NCBI RefSeq assembly: GCF_019160155.1 | Contig: NZ_JAFNIH010000061.1 | Coordinates: 1-64,000 of the forward strand | Length of the DNA: 64,000 bases | Origin: Pinisolibacter aquiterrae | GTDB taxonomy: Bacteria; Pseudomonadota; Alphaproteobacteria; Rhizobiales; Ancalomicrobiaceae | Reading direction: 5' to 3' | Shown here: piece after piece, positions 18,928 to 27,351 of the stretch | Layout: the number at the start of each line of letters is the position of its first letter | Position numbering within the stretch: the first letter of the stretch is position 1 | Program-made: the position numbers and the translations under genes | Notes under the pieces: model-generated | What the model saw: the letters and a program-made list of their open reading frames with translations, nothing else | Told to the model about the DNA's origin: nothing | Databases searched by the model: none

Positions 18928-20469
18928 GTGTCGCGCCCGATCCCTCGTCTCGCCGCCGCCCTGCTGCTCGCCGCCGCCCTGGCGAGCCCGGCCCTCGCCG
19001 AAGGGCCGGCCGCCAAGCCGGTCGCCAAGCCGCCGGTGGCGGCGCCGGTCCCCGAGGCGGCGGCCGCGGTCCTCGGCGCCCCGGTGATCGGGGCCGGCGT
19101 GACCTCGTTCCAGCTGCCCAACGGATTGCAGGTGGTGGTGGTCCCGGACCATCGCGCGGCGGTCGTCACCCACATGGTCTGGTACAAGGCCGGTTCCGCC
19201 GACGAGGCGCCGGGCAAGTCGGGCGTCGCCCACTATCTCGAACACCTGATGTTCAAGGGCACCAAGACCAATCCGGACGGCGCCTTCTCCAAGAAGGTGG
19301 CGGCGATCGGCGGCCAGGAGAACGCCTTCACCTCGTGGGACTACACCGCCTATTACCAGCGCGTCGCCAAGGAACACCTCGGCATGGTGATGGGCCTCGA
19401 GGCCGATCGGATGCAGAACCTGCAGTTCGATCCGGCGGCGGCGGCGCCCGAGCTCAAGGTGGTGCTCGAGGAGCGCTCGATGCGCACCGACAACGACCCC
19501 GGCGCGCGTCTCGGCGAGGCGGTCGACGCGGCGCTCCATCCCAATCATCCCTATCGGATCCCCGTGATCGGCTGGCGCGGCGAGGTCGAGAAGCTGACCG
19601 TCGAGGACGCCAAGGCCTTCTACGATCGCTGGTACACGCCCAACAACGCGGTGCTGGTGGTGGCCGGCGACGTCGACGAGGTGACCGTGCGCGATCTGGC
19701 GCTCAGCCATTACGGCCGGGTGCAGAAGCGCGCCGATCCGGGCAAGCGGATGCGGCCGCAGGATCCGACCAGCGACGTCGTCCAGACCGTGGCGCTCGCC
19801 GACGAGCGGGTCAATCAGCCGTCGTGGCGGCGGGTGTGGCGGGTTCCGTCGAGCCACACCGCCGAGGCGGGCGTCAGCGAGGCGCTGGAACTGCTCGCCG
19901 ACACGCTCGGTGGCGGCGCGACCAGCCGGCTCTATCGGACGCTGGTGGTGGAGAAGGGGCTGGCGGCGCAGGTCGGCACCTACTACCAGTCCGACGCGCT
20001 CGACGACGGCCGTTTCGTGATCTACGCGGTGCCGCGCGACGGCGTCTCCTTCGAGACGCTCGCCAAGGTGGTCGACGCGGTGGTCGCCGACGTCGCCAAG
20101 ACCGGCATTCCGGCCGCCGAGATCGATCGGTCGAAGACCAAGGTCTATGCCGAGGCGATCAAGGTCCAGGACAATCAGGCCTCGCTCGCGCGTCTCTTCG
20201 GCGCCGAGCTGGCGGTCGGCGGCAGCATCGACCGGGTCCGCTCCTGGCCGTCGCGGATCCGCGCGGTGACCGCCGACGAGGTCGAGAAGGCGGCCGCGAA
20301 ATGGCTGACGCCGCAAGGATCGGTGACTGGCGAGCTGAAGAGCGCGCCGCCGTCGGGCAAGGCCCCGATCGCCGGCGCCGGCGCGATGGGGGCCGGCGCG
20401 ATGACCGGACCGATCCGCATGATCGAAGCGCCGGCGAGCCTCGCCGGGCGTGACCGCTCCCGCCCGTGA
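18928..20469 (+). CDS. M16 family zinc metallopeptidase, catalytic type
   Basis: A secreted (signal peptide ending SPALA at about residue 24) pitrilysin-family protease of 513 residues. The inverted zinc motif HYLEH is at 102-106, and the downstream glutamate lies in ELKVVLEERSMR. The second, inactive M16 half follows as usual (VGTYYQSDAL region). Translation starts at GTG with GGAGG nine bases upstream. A second M16 gene lacking the zinc motif begins 20 bases after its stop; the two probably form a periplasmic heterodimer. Confidence 0.92.
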   Translation: MSRPIPRLAAALLLAAALASPALAEGPAAKPVAKPPVAAPVPEAAAAVLGAPVIGAGVTSFQLPNGLQVVVVPDHRAAVVTHMVWYKAGSADEAPGKSGVAHYLEHLMFKGTKTNPDGAFSKKVAAIGGQENAFTSWDYTAYYQRVAKEHLGMVMGLEADRMQNLQFDPAAAAPELKVVLEERSMRTDNDPGARLGEAVDAALHPNHPYRIPVIGWRGEVEKLTVEDAKAFYDRWYTPNNAVLVVAGDVDEVTVRDLALSHYGRVQKRADPGKRMRPQDPTSDVVQTVALADERVNQPSWRRVWRVPSSHTAEAGVSEALELLADTLGGGATSRLYRTLVVEKGLAAQVGTYYQSDALDDGRFVIYAVPRDGVSFETLAKVVDAVVADVAKTGIPAAEIDRSKTKVYAEAIKVQDNQASLARLFGAELAVGGSIDRVRSWPSRIRAVTADEVEKAAAKWLTPQGSVTGELKSAPPSGKAPIAGAGAMGAGAMTGPIRMIEAPASLAGRDRSRP

Positions 20470-20489
20470 ACCGGCAGAGGATCGTTTCC

Positions 20490-21857
20490 ATGACGTCTCA
20501 TCCGTTCCGAAGCCGCCCCCGCCTCGGGCGCGCGCTCGCCGTCGCCGCCGTGCTGGTGGCGGGACTCCTCGCCGCCGCCCCGGCTTCGGCCGGCCGCATC
20601 CAGCGCGTCGTCAGTCCCTCGGGCATCGAGGCGTGGCTGGTGGAGGAACACGCGGTTCCGCTGATCGCGCTCGAGTTCTCCTTCGCCGGCGGCTCGACCC
20701 AGGATCCGGCCGGCAAGGAGGGTCTCGCCAATCTGATGTCGACCCTGCTCGACGAAGGCGCGGGCGACATGACCTCGCAGGCGTTCCAGACCCGGCTCGA
20801 GGATCTCGCCGTCGACCTCTCCTTCTCCGAGGATCCCGACCGCTTCTCCGGCGAGATGAAGACCCTCTCCGAAAATCGCGACGCGGCCTTCGATCTGCTC
20901 GCCCTGGCGCTCGCCAAGCCGCGCTTCGACAAGGAGGCGGTGGAGCGGATGCGCGTGCAGGCGATCGCCGCCTTGCGCCGGTCCGAGCGCAATCCGGAAG
21001 TGGTGGCGTCGCGGGCCTGGGCCAAGGCGGTCTTCGGCACCCACCCCTACGCCCGTCCCGGCCGGGGCACCGAGGCCTCGGTCTCGGCGATCGAGCCGGC
21101 CGATCTCAAGGCGCTGCACGCCCGTCTCTTCGCCCGCAAGGATCTGAAGATCGCCGTGGTCGGCGACATCGACGCGGCGACGCTCGGTCCGGCGCTCGAC
21201 CGCATCTTCGGCGCGCTGCCGGCGGAGGGCAAGCTCGTGCCGGTGGCCGAGGTCCAGCCACTCGGCGGGGTTCGCGCCCGCGAGGTTCTGGCGGTGCCGC
21301 AGGCGACGATCCGCTTCGGCGGACCGGGGCTGAAGCGCGCCGATCCCGACTTCATCGCCGCCTATGTGATGAACCATATTCTCGGCGGCGGCAGCTTCTC
21401 GTCCTGGCTCTACACGGAGGTGCGCGAGAAGCGCGGCCTCGCCTATTCGATCGCCACGGGCCTCGCCCCGCTCGTCCATTCCGGCCAGTTCCTCGGCGCG
21501 GTCGGCACCTCGGCCGATCGGGTCGACGAGACCATCGGGCTCGTGCGCACGCAGATCGAGCGGATGCGCGATCAGGGGCCGACGGCGGCCGAGCTCGCCG
21601 CCGCCAAGGCCTATCTGACCGGCTCCTATCCGCTGCGTTTCGATACGTCGGACAAGATCGCCGCCTCGCTCCTGGGGATCCAGATCGAGAATCTCGGTAT
21701 CGACTACATCGACAAGCGCAACGCGATGATCGAGGCGGTGACCCTCGACGACGTCAAGCGGGTCGCGAAGCGGCTGTTCGTCGGCGATCTCAGTCTGGTG
21801 GTGGTCGGCCCGGACGTGCCGCAGGCGGCGCCGACGCCCGAACCGGCCAAGAAGTGA
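20490..21857 (+). CDS. M16 family protein without zinc motif (partner subunit)
   Basis: A 455-residue protein with a signal peptide (cleavage after PASA near residue 34) and the M16 fold. The zinc motif is replaced: where HxxEH is expected the sequence reads NLMSTLLDEG. The glycine-rich loop ILGGGSFSSWLYTEVREKRGLAY is retained, as in the non-catalytic subunits of M16B pairs and of mitochondrial processing peptidase. The ATG at 20490 with GAGG upstream is preferred over a GTG that overlaps the previous stop. It is presumably co-expressed with the catalytic subunit. Confidence 0.9.
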   Translation: MTSHPFRSRPRLGRALAVAAVLVAGLLAAAPASAGRIQRVVSPSGIEAWLVEEHAVPLIALEFSFAGGSTQDPAGKEGLANLMSTLLDEGAGDMTSQAFQTRLEDLAVDLSFSEDPDRFSGEMKTLSENRDAAFDLLALALAKPRFDKEAVERMRVQAIAALRRSERNPEVVASRAWAKAVFGTHPYARPGRGTEASVSAIEPADLKALHARLFARKDLKIAVVGDIDAATLGPALDRIFGALPAEGKLVPVAEVQPLGGVRAREVLAVPQATIRFGGPGLKRADPDFIAAYVMNHILGGGSFSSWLYTEVREKRGLAYSIATGLAPLVHSGQFLGAVGTSADRVDETIGLVRTQIERMRDQGPTAAELAAAKAYLTGSYPLRFDTSDKIAASLLGIQIENLGIDYIDKRNAMIEAVTLDDVKRVAKRLFVGDLSLVVVGPDVPQAAPTPEPAKK

Positions 21858-21911
21858 CCGAGATCGGCCGCGAGCCCGCCCCGTCTCGGGAGCGGATCGC
21901 GACCGCGGCCG

Positions 21912-22781
21912 TCACCAGACGAGGCGCGGCACCAAGGCGGTGACGGCGAGATCCTCGTCCATCAGGCGGATCTCGACGCGCTTCAGATCGGGCGCGTCGA
22001 GCGGGCCGAATTCGGCGCCGTGGATGCCGGCGGTGACGAGCAGAACATCCAGCTTCTGACTGCAGGCGCCGCGAATGTCGGTGGCGAGGCCGTCGCCGAT
22101 CGCCAGGACGCGCAGATGGTCGAAGGGGCGCCCGGTCACCGCCGAGAGGCGCAGACGCGCCTCCTCGTAGACCGGCGGATAGGGCTTGCCGATCAGGGCG
22201 ATCTCGCCGCCGAATTCCTCGTAGACCCGCGCCAGGGCACCGGCGCACCAGACCCGCTGGACGCCGCGCTGGACGACGATGTCCGGGTTGGCGCAGATCA
22301 GCGGCAGACGGCGCTCGGCGAGCGCGGCGAGGCGCTCGCGATAGTCCTCGGGCGTCTCGTGGGTATCGTCGGCGAGGCCGGTGACGACGATCGCCTCGGC
22401 ATGGGCGTCGTCGACCAGCTCGATCGGCAGATCCTCGTAGAGGGAGAGGTCGCGATCGGGGCCGAGATGGAGGATCGCCCGTTCGGGCCGCGCCATCAGC
22501 ATCTCGCGGGTGACGTCGCCGGAGGTCAGGAGGTCGTCATAGGCCTCGCGCGGCACGCCGAGGCGGGCGAGCTGCTCGTGGATCGGGCCGGCCGGGCGCG
22601 GCGCGTTCGTCAGGAGCACGACCCTGCCGCCGCCCTCGCGCCATTTCACCAGCGCCTCGCAGGCCTTGGGAAAGGCGGCGACGCCGTTGTGGAGCACACC
22701 CCAGACGTCGCAGAGAACCGCATCGTAATCGGCGGCGAGGGCCGACAGACCGGAGATACGCGACGGCGACAGAGTGAGCAT
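21912..22781 (-). CDS. TIGR01459-type HAD-superfamily hydrolase
   Basis: A 289-residue HAD phosphatase of the NagD-like class IIA. Motif I is DAVLCDVWGVLHNG (nucleophile Asp and +2 general base not in the exact DxD spacing but as DVWG). Motif II is VVLLTNAPRP, motif III includes IGKPYPPVYEEA, and motif IV is LAIGDGLATDI. The family TIGR01459 is typical of alphaproteobacteria, where it often neighbours ribF/ileS; here it lies 10 kb from ribF. The substrate is unknown, probably a sugar or nucleotide phosphate. It is divergent from mutL, with a 160-base gap that should hold both promoters. Confidence 0.9.
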   Translation of the reverse strand: MLTLSPSRISGLSALAADYDAVLCDVWGVLHNGVAAFPKACEALVKWREGGGRVVLLTNAPRPAGPIHEQLARLGVPREAYDDLLTSGDVTREMLMARPERAILHLGPDRDLSLYEDLPIELVDDAHAEAIVVTGLADDTHETPEDYRERLAALAERRLPLICANPDIVVQRGVQRVWCAGALARVYEEFGGEIALIGKPYPPVYEEARLRLSAVTGRPFDHLRVLAIGDGLATDIRGACSQKLDVLLVTAGIHGAEFGPLDAPDLKRVEIRLMDEDLAVTALVPRLVW

Positions 22782-22941
22782 CGAAGAAACCTCTCGTGAC
22801 GGAAGTGGGAGCCATTCTTAACGTTCCGTCTTTTGCACTGCAACAAGTCGTTGAGGACGAGACGAAGGGATCGGCTTCGATCGTGACGCGCGTCCGCGAA
22901 TCCACGACAATGGCGGTTCGCGTCCACGAGGGTCTCGGCTC

Positions 22942-24825
22942 ATGATCGTTCGTCAGTTGTCGGAGACCACCGTCAATCGCATCGCCGCCGGCGAAGTGAT
23001 CGAGCGGCCGGCGAGCGTCGTCAAGGAGCTCGTCGAGAACGCGCTCGACGCCGGCGCGACCCGGATCGAGGTGGTGACGGCGGGCGGCGGCAAGACGCTG
23101 CTCAGGGTCAGCGACGACGGTTTCGGCATGGGGCCGGACGATCTGACGCTGGCGGTGCAGCGCCACTGCACCTCCAAGCTCGCCGAGGACGATCTCTTCC
23201 GCATCGAGCATCTCGGCTTTCGCGGCGAGGCGCTGCCGTCGATCGGCGCGGTGGCGCGGATGGTGATCGCCACCCGGCGCGCCGAGGACGCACACGGCTG
23301 GGAGATCGGGCTCGACGGCGGCCTCGTCTCCGACGTCCGGCCGAGCGCGATCTCGCGCGGCACCCGGGTCGAGGTGCGCGACCTCTTCTTCGCGACCCCG
23401 GCGCGGCTGAAGTTCCTGAAGTCCGATCGCGCCGAGACGGCGGCGATCACCGAGGTGGTGAAGCGGCTGGCGCTGGCGCGGCCGGACGTGCGCTTCTCGC
23501 TCTCCGGGGCGGACCGCTCGTCGCACGACTGGCCGGTGGCGCGCGGCGACGACGCGCTGACGGCGCGGGTGGCGGCGATCGTCGGCGACGACTTCGCGGA
23601 GAACTCTCTTCTCGTCGAGGCCGAGCGCGAGGGGATCCGGCTCACCGGGCGGATCGGTCTGCCGACCTATCACCGCGCCGCCTCGACGCAGCAATATCTG
23701 ACGGTCAACGGCCGGCCGGTGCGCGACAAGATGCTGTTCGGGGCGATCCGGGGCGCCTATGCCGACGTCATGTCGTCGGACCGCCACGCGGTCGTCGTGC
23801 TCGACGTGGCGCTCGATCCGCGCGAGGTCGACGTCAACGTCCATCCGACCAAGGCCGACGTGCGCTTCCGCGACGCCGGGCTGGTGCGCGGGCTCCTGGT
23901 CGGCGCGCTCCGGCAGGCGCTGGCGGCGGCGGGCCATCGCGCCACCTCGACCGGCGGCGCGGCGACGCTCGCCGCGCTCAGGACCGGCGCCGCGGCCTCG
24001 GCCTGGGCCGCCCCGGCGCGCGCGGCCGGGTGGACGCCTCCGTCGGGGCCGCTGTGGCGCGCGGCGGAACGGCCGAGCGCTCCGTTCGACTGGCGGGCGG
24101 ACGCCGCTTCGCCCGACCTCTCCTCGCCCTCGGCGATCGCCGGGTCGGTGCTCGGCGAGCGCGAGGTCTCGCCCTTCGACGCGGTGCTGGCGCCGTCCGC
24201 CGACGCGCGCGCCCACGAGGCGCCGCTCGACGAGGCGAGCGAGGCGCGACCGCTCGGGGCGGCGCGGGCCCAGGTCCACGCCAACTACATCGTCGCCCAG
24301 ACCCGCGACGGGCTCGTCATCGTCGACGCCCATGCCGCTCACGAGCGCCTCACCTACGAGAAGCTCAAGGCGCAGATGGCCGAGACCGGCATCGCACGCC
24401 AGGGCCTGCTGATCCCGGAGATCGTCGAACTGCCGGAGGAGGACGTGGCGCGGCTGCTGGCGCGGGCGGAGGATCTCGCCGCGGTCGGGCTCGTCATCGA
24501 GAGTTTCGGCGGGGCTGCGGTGGCGGTGCGCGAGGTGCCGGCGATCCTCAGGAACGGAGACGTCGCCGGGCTCGTCCGCGACGTCGCCGACGATCTCGCC
24601 GAATGGGACTCGTCGGACCGGGTCAAGGCGCGGATCGACGAGATCCTGGCGACCATGGCCTGTCACGGTTCGGTCCGGACCGGGCGGCGGCTCCGGCCGC
24701 AGGAGATGGACGCGCTCCTGCGCGAGATGGAGGCGACGCCCAATTCCGGCCAGTGCAACCACGGCCGCCCGACCTGGGTGGAGTTGAAGCTCGCCGACAT
24801 CGAGCGGCTGTTCGGCCGGAAATGA
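22942..24825 (+). CDS. mutL: DNA mismatch repair protein MutL
   Basis: MutL couples MutS mismatch recognition to strand incision. The 627-residue protein has the GHKL ATPase motifs: ELVENALDAGAT, DDGFGM and GFRGEALPSIGAV. A low-complexity linker (about 330-430) precedes a C-terminal dimerisation domain. That domain carries DAHAAHERLTYE at 462-473, close to the DQHA(X)2E(X)4E endonuclease motif with Gln changed to Ala, plus a late GQCNHGRPTW. This suggests a latent nickase, as expected in bacteria without MutH. Confidence 0.96.
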   Translation: MIVRQLSETTVNRIAAGEVIERPASVVKELVENALDAGATRIEVVTAGGGKTLLRVSDDGFGMGPDDLTLAVQRHCTSKLAEDDLFRIEHLGFRGEALPSIGAVARMVIATRRAEDAHGWEIGLDGGLVSDVRPSAISRGTRVEVRDLFFATPARLKFLKSDRAETAAITEVVKRLALARPDVRFSLSGADRSSHDWPVARGDDALTARVAAIVGDDFAENSLLVEAEREGIRLTGRIGLPTYHRAASTQQYLTVNGRPVRDKMLFGAIRGAYADVMSSDRHAVVVLDVALDPREVDVNVHPTKADVRFRDAGLVRGLLVGALRQALAAAGHRATSTGGAATLAALRTGAAASAWAAPARAAGWTPPSGPLWRAAERPSAPFDWRADAASPDLSSPSAIAGSVLGEREVSPFDAVLAPSADARAHEAPLDEASEARPLGAARAQVHANYIVAQTRDGLVIVDAHAAHERLTYEKLKAQMAETGIARQGLLIPEIVELPEEDVARLLARAEDLAAVGLVIESFGGAAVAVREVPAILRNGDVAGLVRDVADDLAEWDSSDRVKARIDEILATMACHGSVRTGRRLRPQEMDALLREMEATPNSGQCNHGRPTWVELKLADIERLFGRK

Positions 24826-24828
24826 ACG

Positions 24829-24864
24829 ACGGCCCGAGACCGGGATCGCCGGTGCTCGGGCCGT
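24829..24864. terminator. Terminator hairpin between mutL and the chemoreceptor gene
   Basis: Perfect ten-base arms (ACGGCCCGAG at 24829-24838 and CTCGGGCCGT at 24855-24864) start four bases after the mutL stop. The gene on the other side is convergent, so it may act both ways. There is no strong T-run. Confidence 0.65.
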
Positions 24865-24892
24865 TCGGAGGATCTGCGATCCGGGCCTGGGA

Positions 24893-26569
24893 TCAGGCGC
24901 TGCGCAGGGTGCGGACGAAGTCGTCGACCTCGTGGGTCAGCTTGTCGGCCTGGGACGACAGGCTGCCGGAGAGGCCCATCAGCTGGGTCGCGGCGGCGCC
25001 GGTCATCTCGGCGGCCTGACCGACCCCGGCGATGTTGCTGGTGACCTGACTGGCGCCCTGCGAAGCACGATGGGTGTTGCCGGAGATCTCGTCGGTGGCG
25101 GCGCCCTGCTGGGTGACGGCGCCGGCGATCGACGAGGTCACCTCGCGGATCGAGCCGATGGTGCCGACGATGCGGCTGATCGACTGGACGGTGTCGCCGG
25201 TGGCCGACTGGATCTCGCCGATCTTCTGGGCGATCTCGTCGGTCGCCTTGGCGGTCTGGGCCGCCAACTGCTTGACCTCGGAGGCGACCACCGCGAAGCC
25301 CTTGCCGGCCTCCCCGGCGCGCGCCGCCTCGATCGTCGCGTTGAGCGCGAGCAGATTGGTCTGGCCGGCGATGTCGCGGATCAGGTTGACGACGTCGCCG
25401 ATCTTCTCGGCGGCTTCCGAGAGCGAGCGGATGTTGGCTTCGGTCGAGGCGGCCTCGTCCGCCGCCGTCCCGGCGATCGAGGCGGAGTGCACCACCTGGC
25501 CCTTGATCTCGCGCACCGAGGCGGCGAGTTCCTCGGTCGAGGCGGCGACGGTCTGGACGTTGGTGGAAGCTTCTTCCGCCGCATGGGCGACGGAGGCGGC
25601 CTGACGCGAAGTCTCTTCCGCGGTGGCGGAGAGGTTGCGCGCCGCCTCGGCGACTTCGCCCGAGGACTTCACGAAGCTCTGGGCGAGGCCGCCCATGGTG
25701 GCCATGAAGCGATCGGCGATCTTGTGACGCTCGGCGGCCATGCGCTCGGCCTGTTCGGCCTCCTTCGCGGCCTGTTGGGCGCGCAGGCGTTCGGTCTCGG
25801 CGAGACCGTCGCGGAAGACGAGGAGGGTGCGGGCCATGTCGCCGATCTCGTCGCCGCGCGCCTGGGAGGGGATCTCGGTGGTGAGCTTGCCGGAGGCGAT
25901 CGCTCCCATCGCCTCGGTCAGGTTCTGCAGGGGCTTCGTGACCCGCAGCACGACGAAGCCGATCGCGGCGAGGCCGGAGACCACCGCGACCACGACGAAG
26001 GCGAGCACCACGAGACGGGCGCGCGCGAAGACGTCCTCGGCGGCGAGCGCGGCGGCGTGCGCGGACTTCTCGTTGAGCGCCAGATCACGATCGAGGGCGC
26101 CGAGTGCCCTGTCGAAGAGCTCGGTCGTCGCGGCGAAGGCGGCGGCGGCGGCCTCGTTTTCGTTCTTGCGGCTGGCGACGAGCGCCTTCTCCTGCGCGGC
26201 GGCGTAGACCTTCCAGTCGGCGAGGAAGCCGTTCCAGATCCCGCGTTCCTCTTCGCTCGAGATCAGCTTCTCATAGATCGCGAAATCGTCGGCGATCGAC
26301 TTGGACATGACCACCAGACGCTCGTCGAGCGCCTTCATCTCTGCGTCCGACGTGGTCAAGACGTGACGGGTTCCGCCGAGGCGATAGCGCGTGATCGCAT
26401 ATTTCACGTCGGCGAGGGCCTTCACCGAAGGCATCCAATTCTCGGCGATGTCCTGTTCCGAGGCGAACATCGCCTCGAGACGAGAAAGAGCCGTCCACCC
26501 CTGGACCGCCAACATGACGACCAGGATCGAGACCATTGCGATCAGTGAAGCCTTGACGGATATGCGCAT
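24893..26569 (-). CDS. Methyl-accepting chemotaxis protein
   Basis: A 558-residue transmembrane chemoreceptor. A first helix (about 10-30) leads into a helical periplasmic sensor of four-helix-bundle type (to about 190). A second membrane helix, a HAMP domain ([21 protein letters not shown]) and a long cytoplasmic signalling coiled coil follow. The hairpin tip [21 protein letters not shown] is the CheA/CheW contact of all MCPs. There is no C-terminal CheR pentapeptide. I chose the ATG opening MRISVKASL, 42 bases inside the open frame, because it places the signal anchor correctly. The ligand is unknown. Confidence 0.94.
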   Translation of the reverse strand: MRISVKASLIAMVSILVVMLAVQGWTALSRLEAMFASEQDIAENWMPSVKALADVKYAITRYRLGGTRHVLTTSDAEMKALDERLVVMSKSIADDFAIYEKLISSEEERGIWNGFLADWKVYAAAQEKALVASRKNENEAAAAAFAATTELFDRALGALDRDLALNEKSAHAAALAAEDVFARARLVVLAFVVVAVVSGLAAIGFVVLRVTKPLQNLTEAMGAIASGKLTTEIPSQARGDEIGDMARTLLVFRDGLAETERLRAQQAAKEAEQAERMAAERHKIADRFMATMGGLAQSFVKSSGEVAEAARNLSATAEETSRQAASVAHAAEEASTNVQTVAASTEELAASVREIKGQVVHSASIAGTAADEAASTEANIRSLSEAAEKIGDVVNLIRDIAGQTNLLALNATIEAARAGEAGKGFAVVASEVKQLAAQTAKATDEIAQKIGEIQSATGDTVQSISRIVGTIGSIREVTSSIAGAVTQQGAATDEISGNTHRASQGASQVTSNIAGVGQAAEMTGAAATQLMGLSGSLSSQADKLTHEVDDFVRTLRSA

Positions 26570-26705
26570 CTTCGCCCCCGACACGGGGCTCGATCGCGCG
26601 CGACCCCGCATCGATGCGTCGCCCCCAATTCTGGAATGTATCCAATCTGTCGGTGAAGACTTAAAATGAACTTAATGGCGTAGAGGAAAGCGAGACTCAC
26701 AGGAC

Positions 26706-26743
26706 GAAATTCGAGTGAACCTCACCAGAATACCTCGAATTTC
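26706..26743. repeat. Perfect 10-base inverted repeat
   Basis: GAAATTCGAG (26706-26715) is repeated inverted as CTCGAATTTC (26734-26743) around an 18-base spacer. It lies after the rsmD stop and upstream of the chemoreceptor start, both genes reading on the minus strand. It could be a terminator stem for rsmD or an operator for the chemoreceptor; there is no convincing T-run. Confidence 0.6.
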
Positions 26744-26787
26744 AGTTCATCGCGACCTAAGCACTTCTGCATATCGCGTTTTCGACT

Positions 26788-27351
26788 TCAGGTCGAAGGC
26801 AGCAACTTCAAGAAGAGAAGTCGCGTCTCTGCCTGTCGCCTCTCGTCGAGGAGGGTCATGGCGGCGGGGACGGCGACGTCGACGGCGGCCGTCTCCTCCA
26901 CCACCACCAGGGCGCCCGGCTTCAGCCAGCCGCCGGCGACCATCGAGGCGAGGGCACGATCGGCGAGGCCCTTGCCGTAGGGCGGGTCGAGGAAGGCGAG
27001 GTCGAAGGGCTCCTGCGGCGCGGCGCGGCCGAGCGTCGTCGCGTCGCGGCGCCAGATCTTGGTGGCGCCGGTCAGGCCGAGATGCTCGACGTTGGTGCGG
27101 ATCAGGCCGCGCGCCTCGGCGGCCTCTTCGACGAAGAGGCAGAAGCGGGCGCCGCGCGACAGGGCCTCGAGGCCGAGCGCGCCGGTGCCGGAGAAGAGAT
27201 CGAGGACACGGGTGTCCTCGAGGCATTCACGATGGCCGTGGGCGAGAATGTTGAAGAGGCTCTCGCGCAGGCGATCGGAGGTCGGCCGGATCGCCTGGGT
27301 CTTGGGCGTGGCGAGCGCCGCGCCGCGAAAGCGTCCGCCGACGATCCTCAC
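26788..27351 (-). CDS. rsmD: 16S rRNA (guanine(966)-N(2))-methyltransferase
   Basis: RsmD methylates G966 of 16S rRNA in the small subunit. The 187-residue protein opens MRIVGGRFRGA, has the SAM-binding motif DLFSGTGALGLEALSRGA and the catalytic DPPYGKG motif (N6/N2 amino-methyltransferase type). It starts with GTG, overlapping the stop of the upstream pseudouridine synthase gene (GTGA at 27348-27351), so the two rRNA modification enzymes are translationally coupled. Confidence 0.96.
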   Translation of the reverse strand: MRIVGGRFRGAALATPKTQAIRPTSDRLRESLFNILAHGHRECLEDTRVLDLFSGTGALGLEALSRGARFCLFVEEAAEARGLIRTNVEHLGLTGATKIWRRDATTLGRAAPQEPFDLAFLDPPYGKGLADRALASMVAGGWLKPGALVVVEETAAVDVAVPAAMTLLDERRQAETRLLFLKLLPST

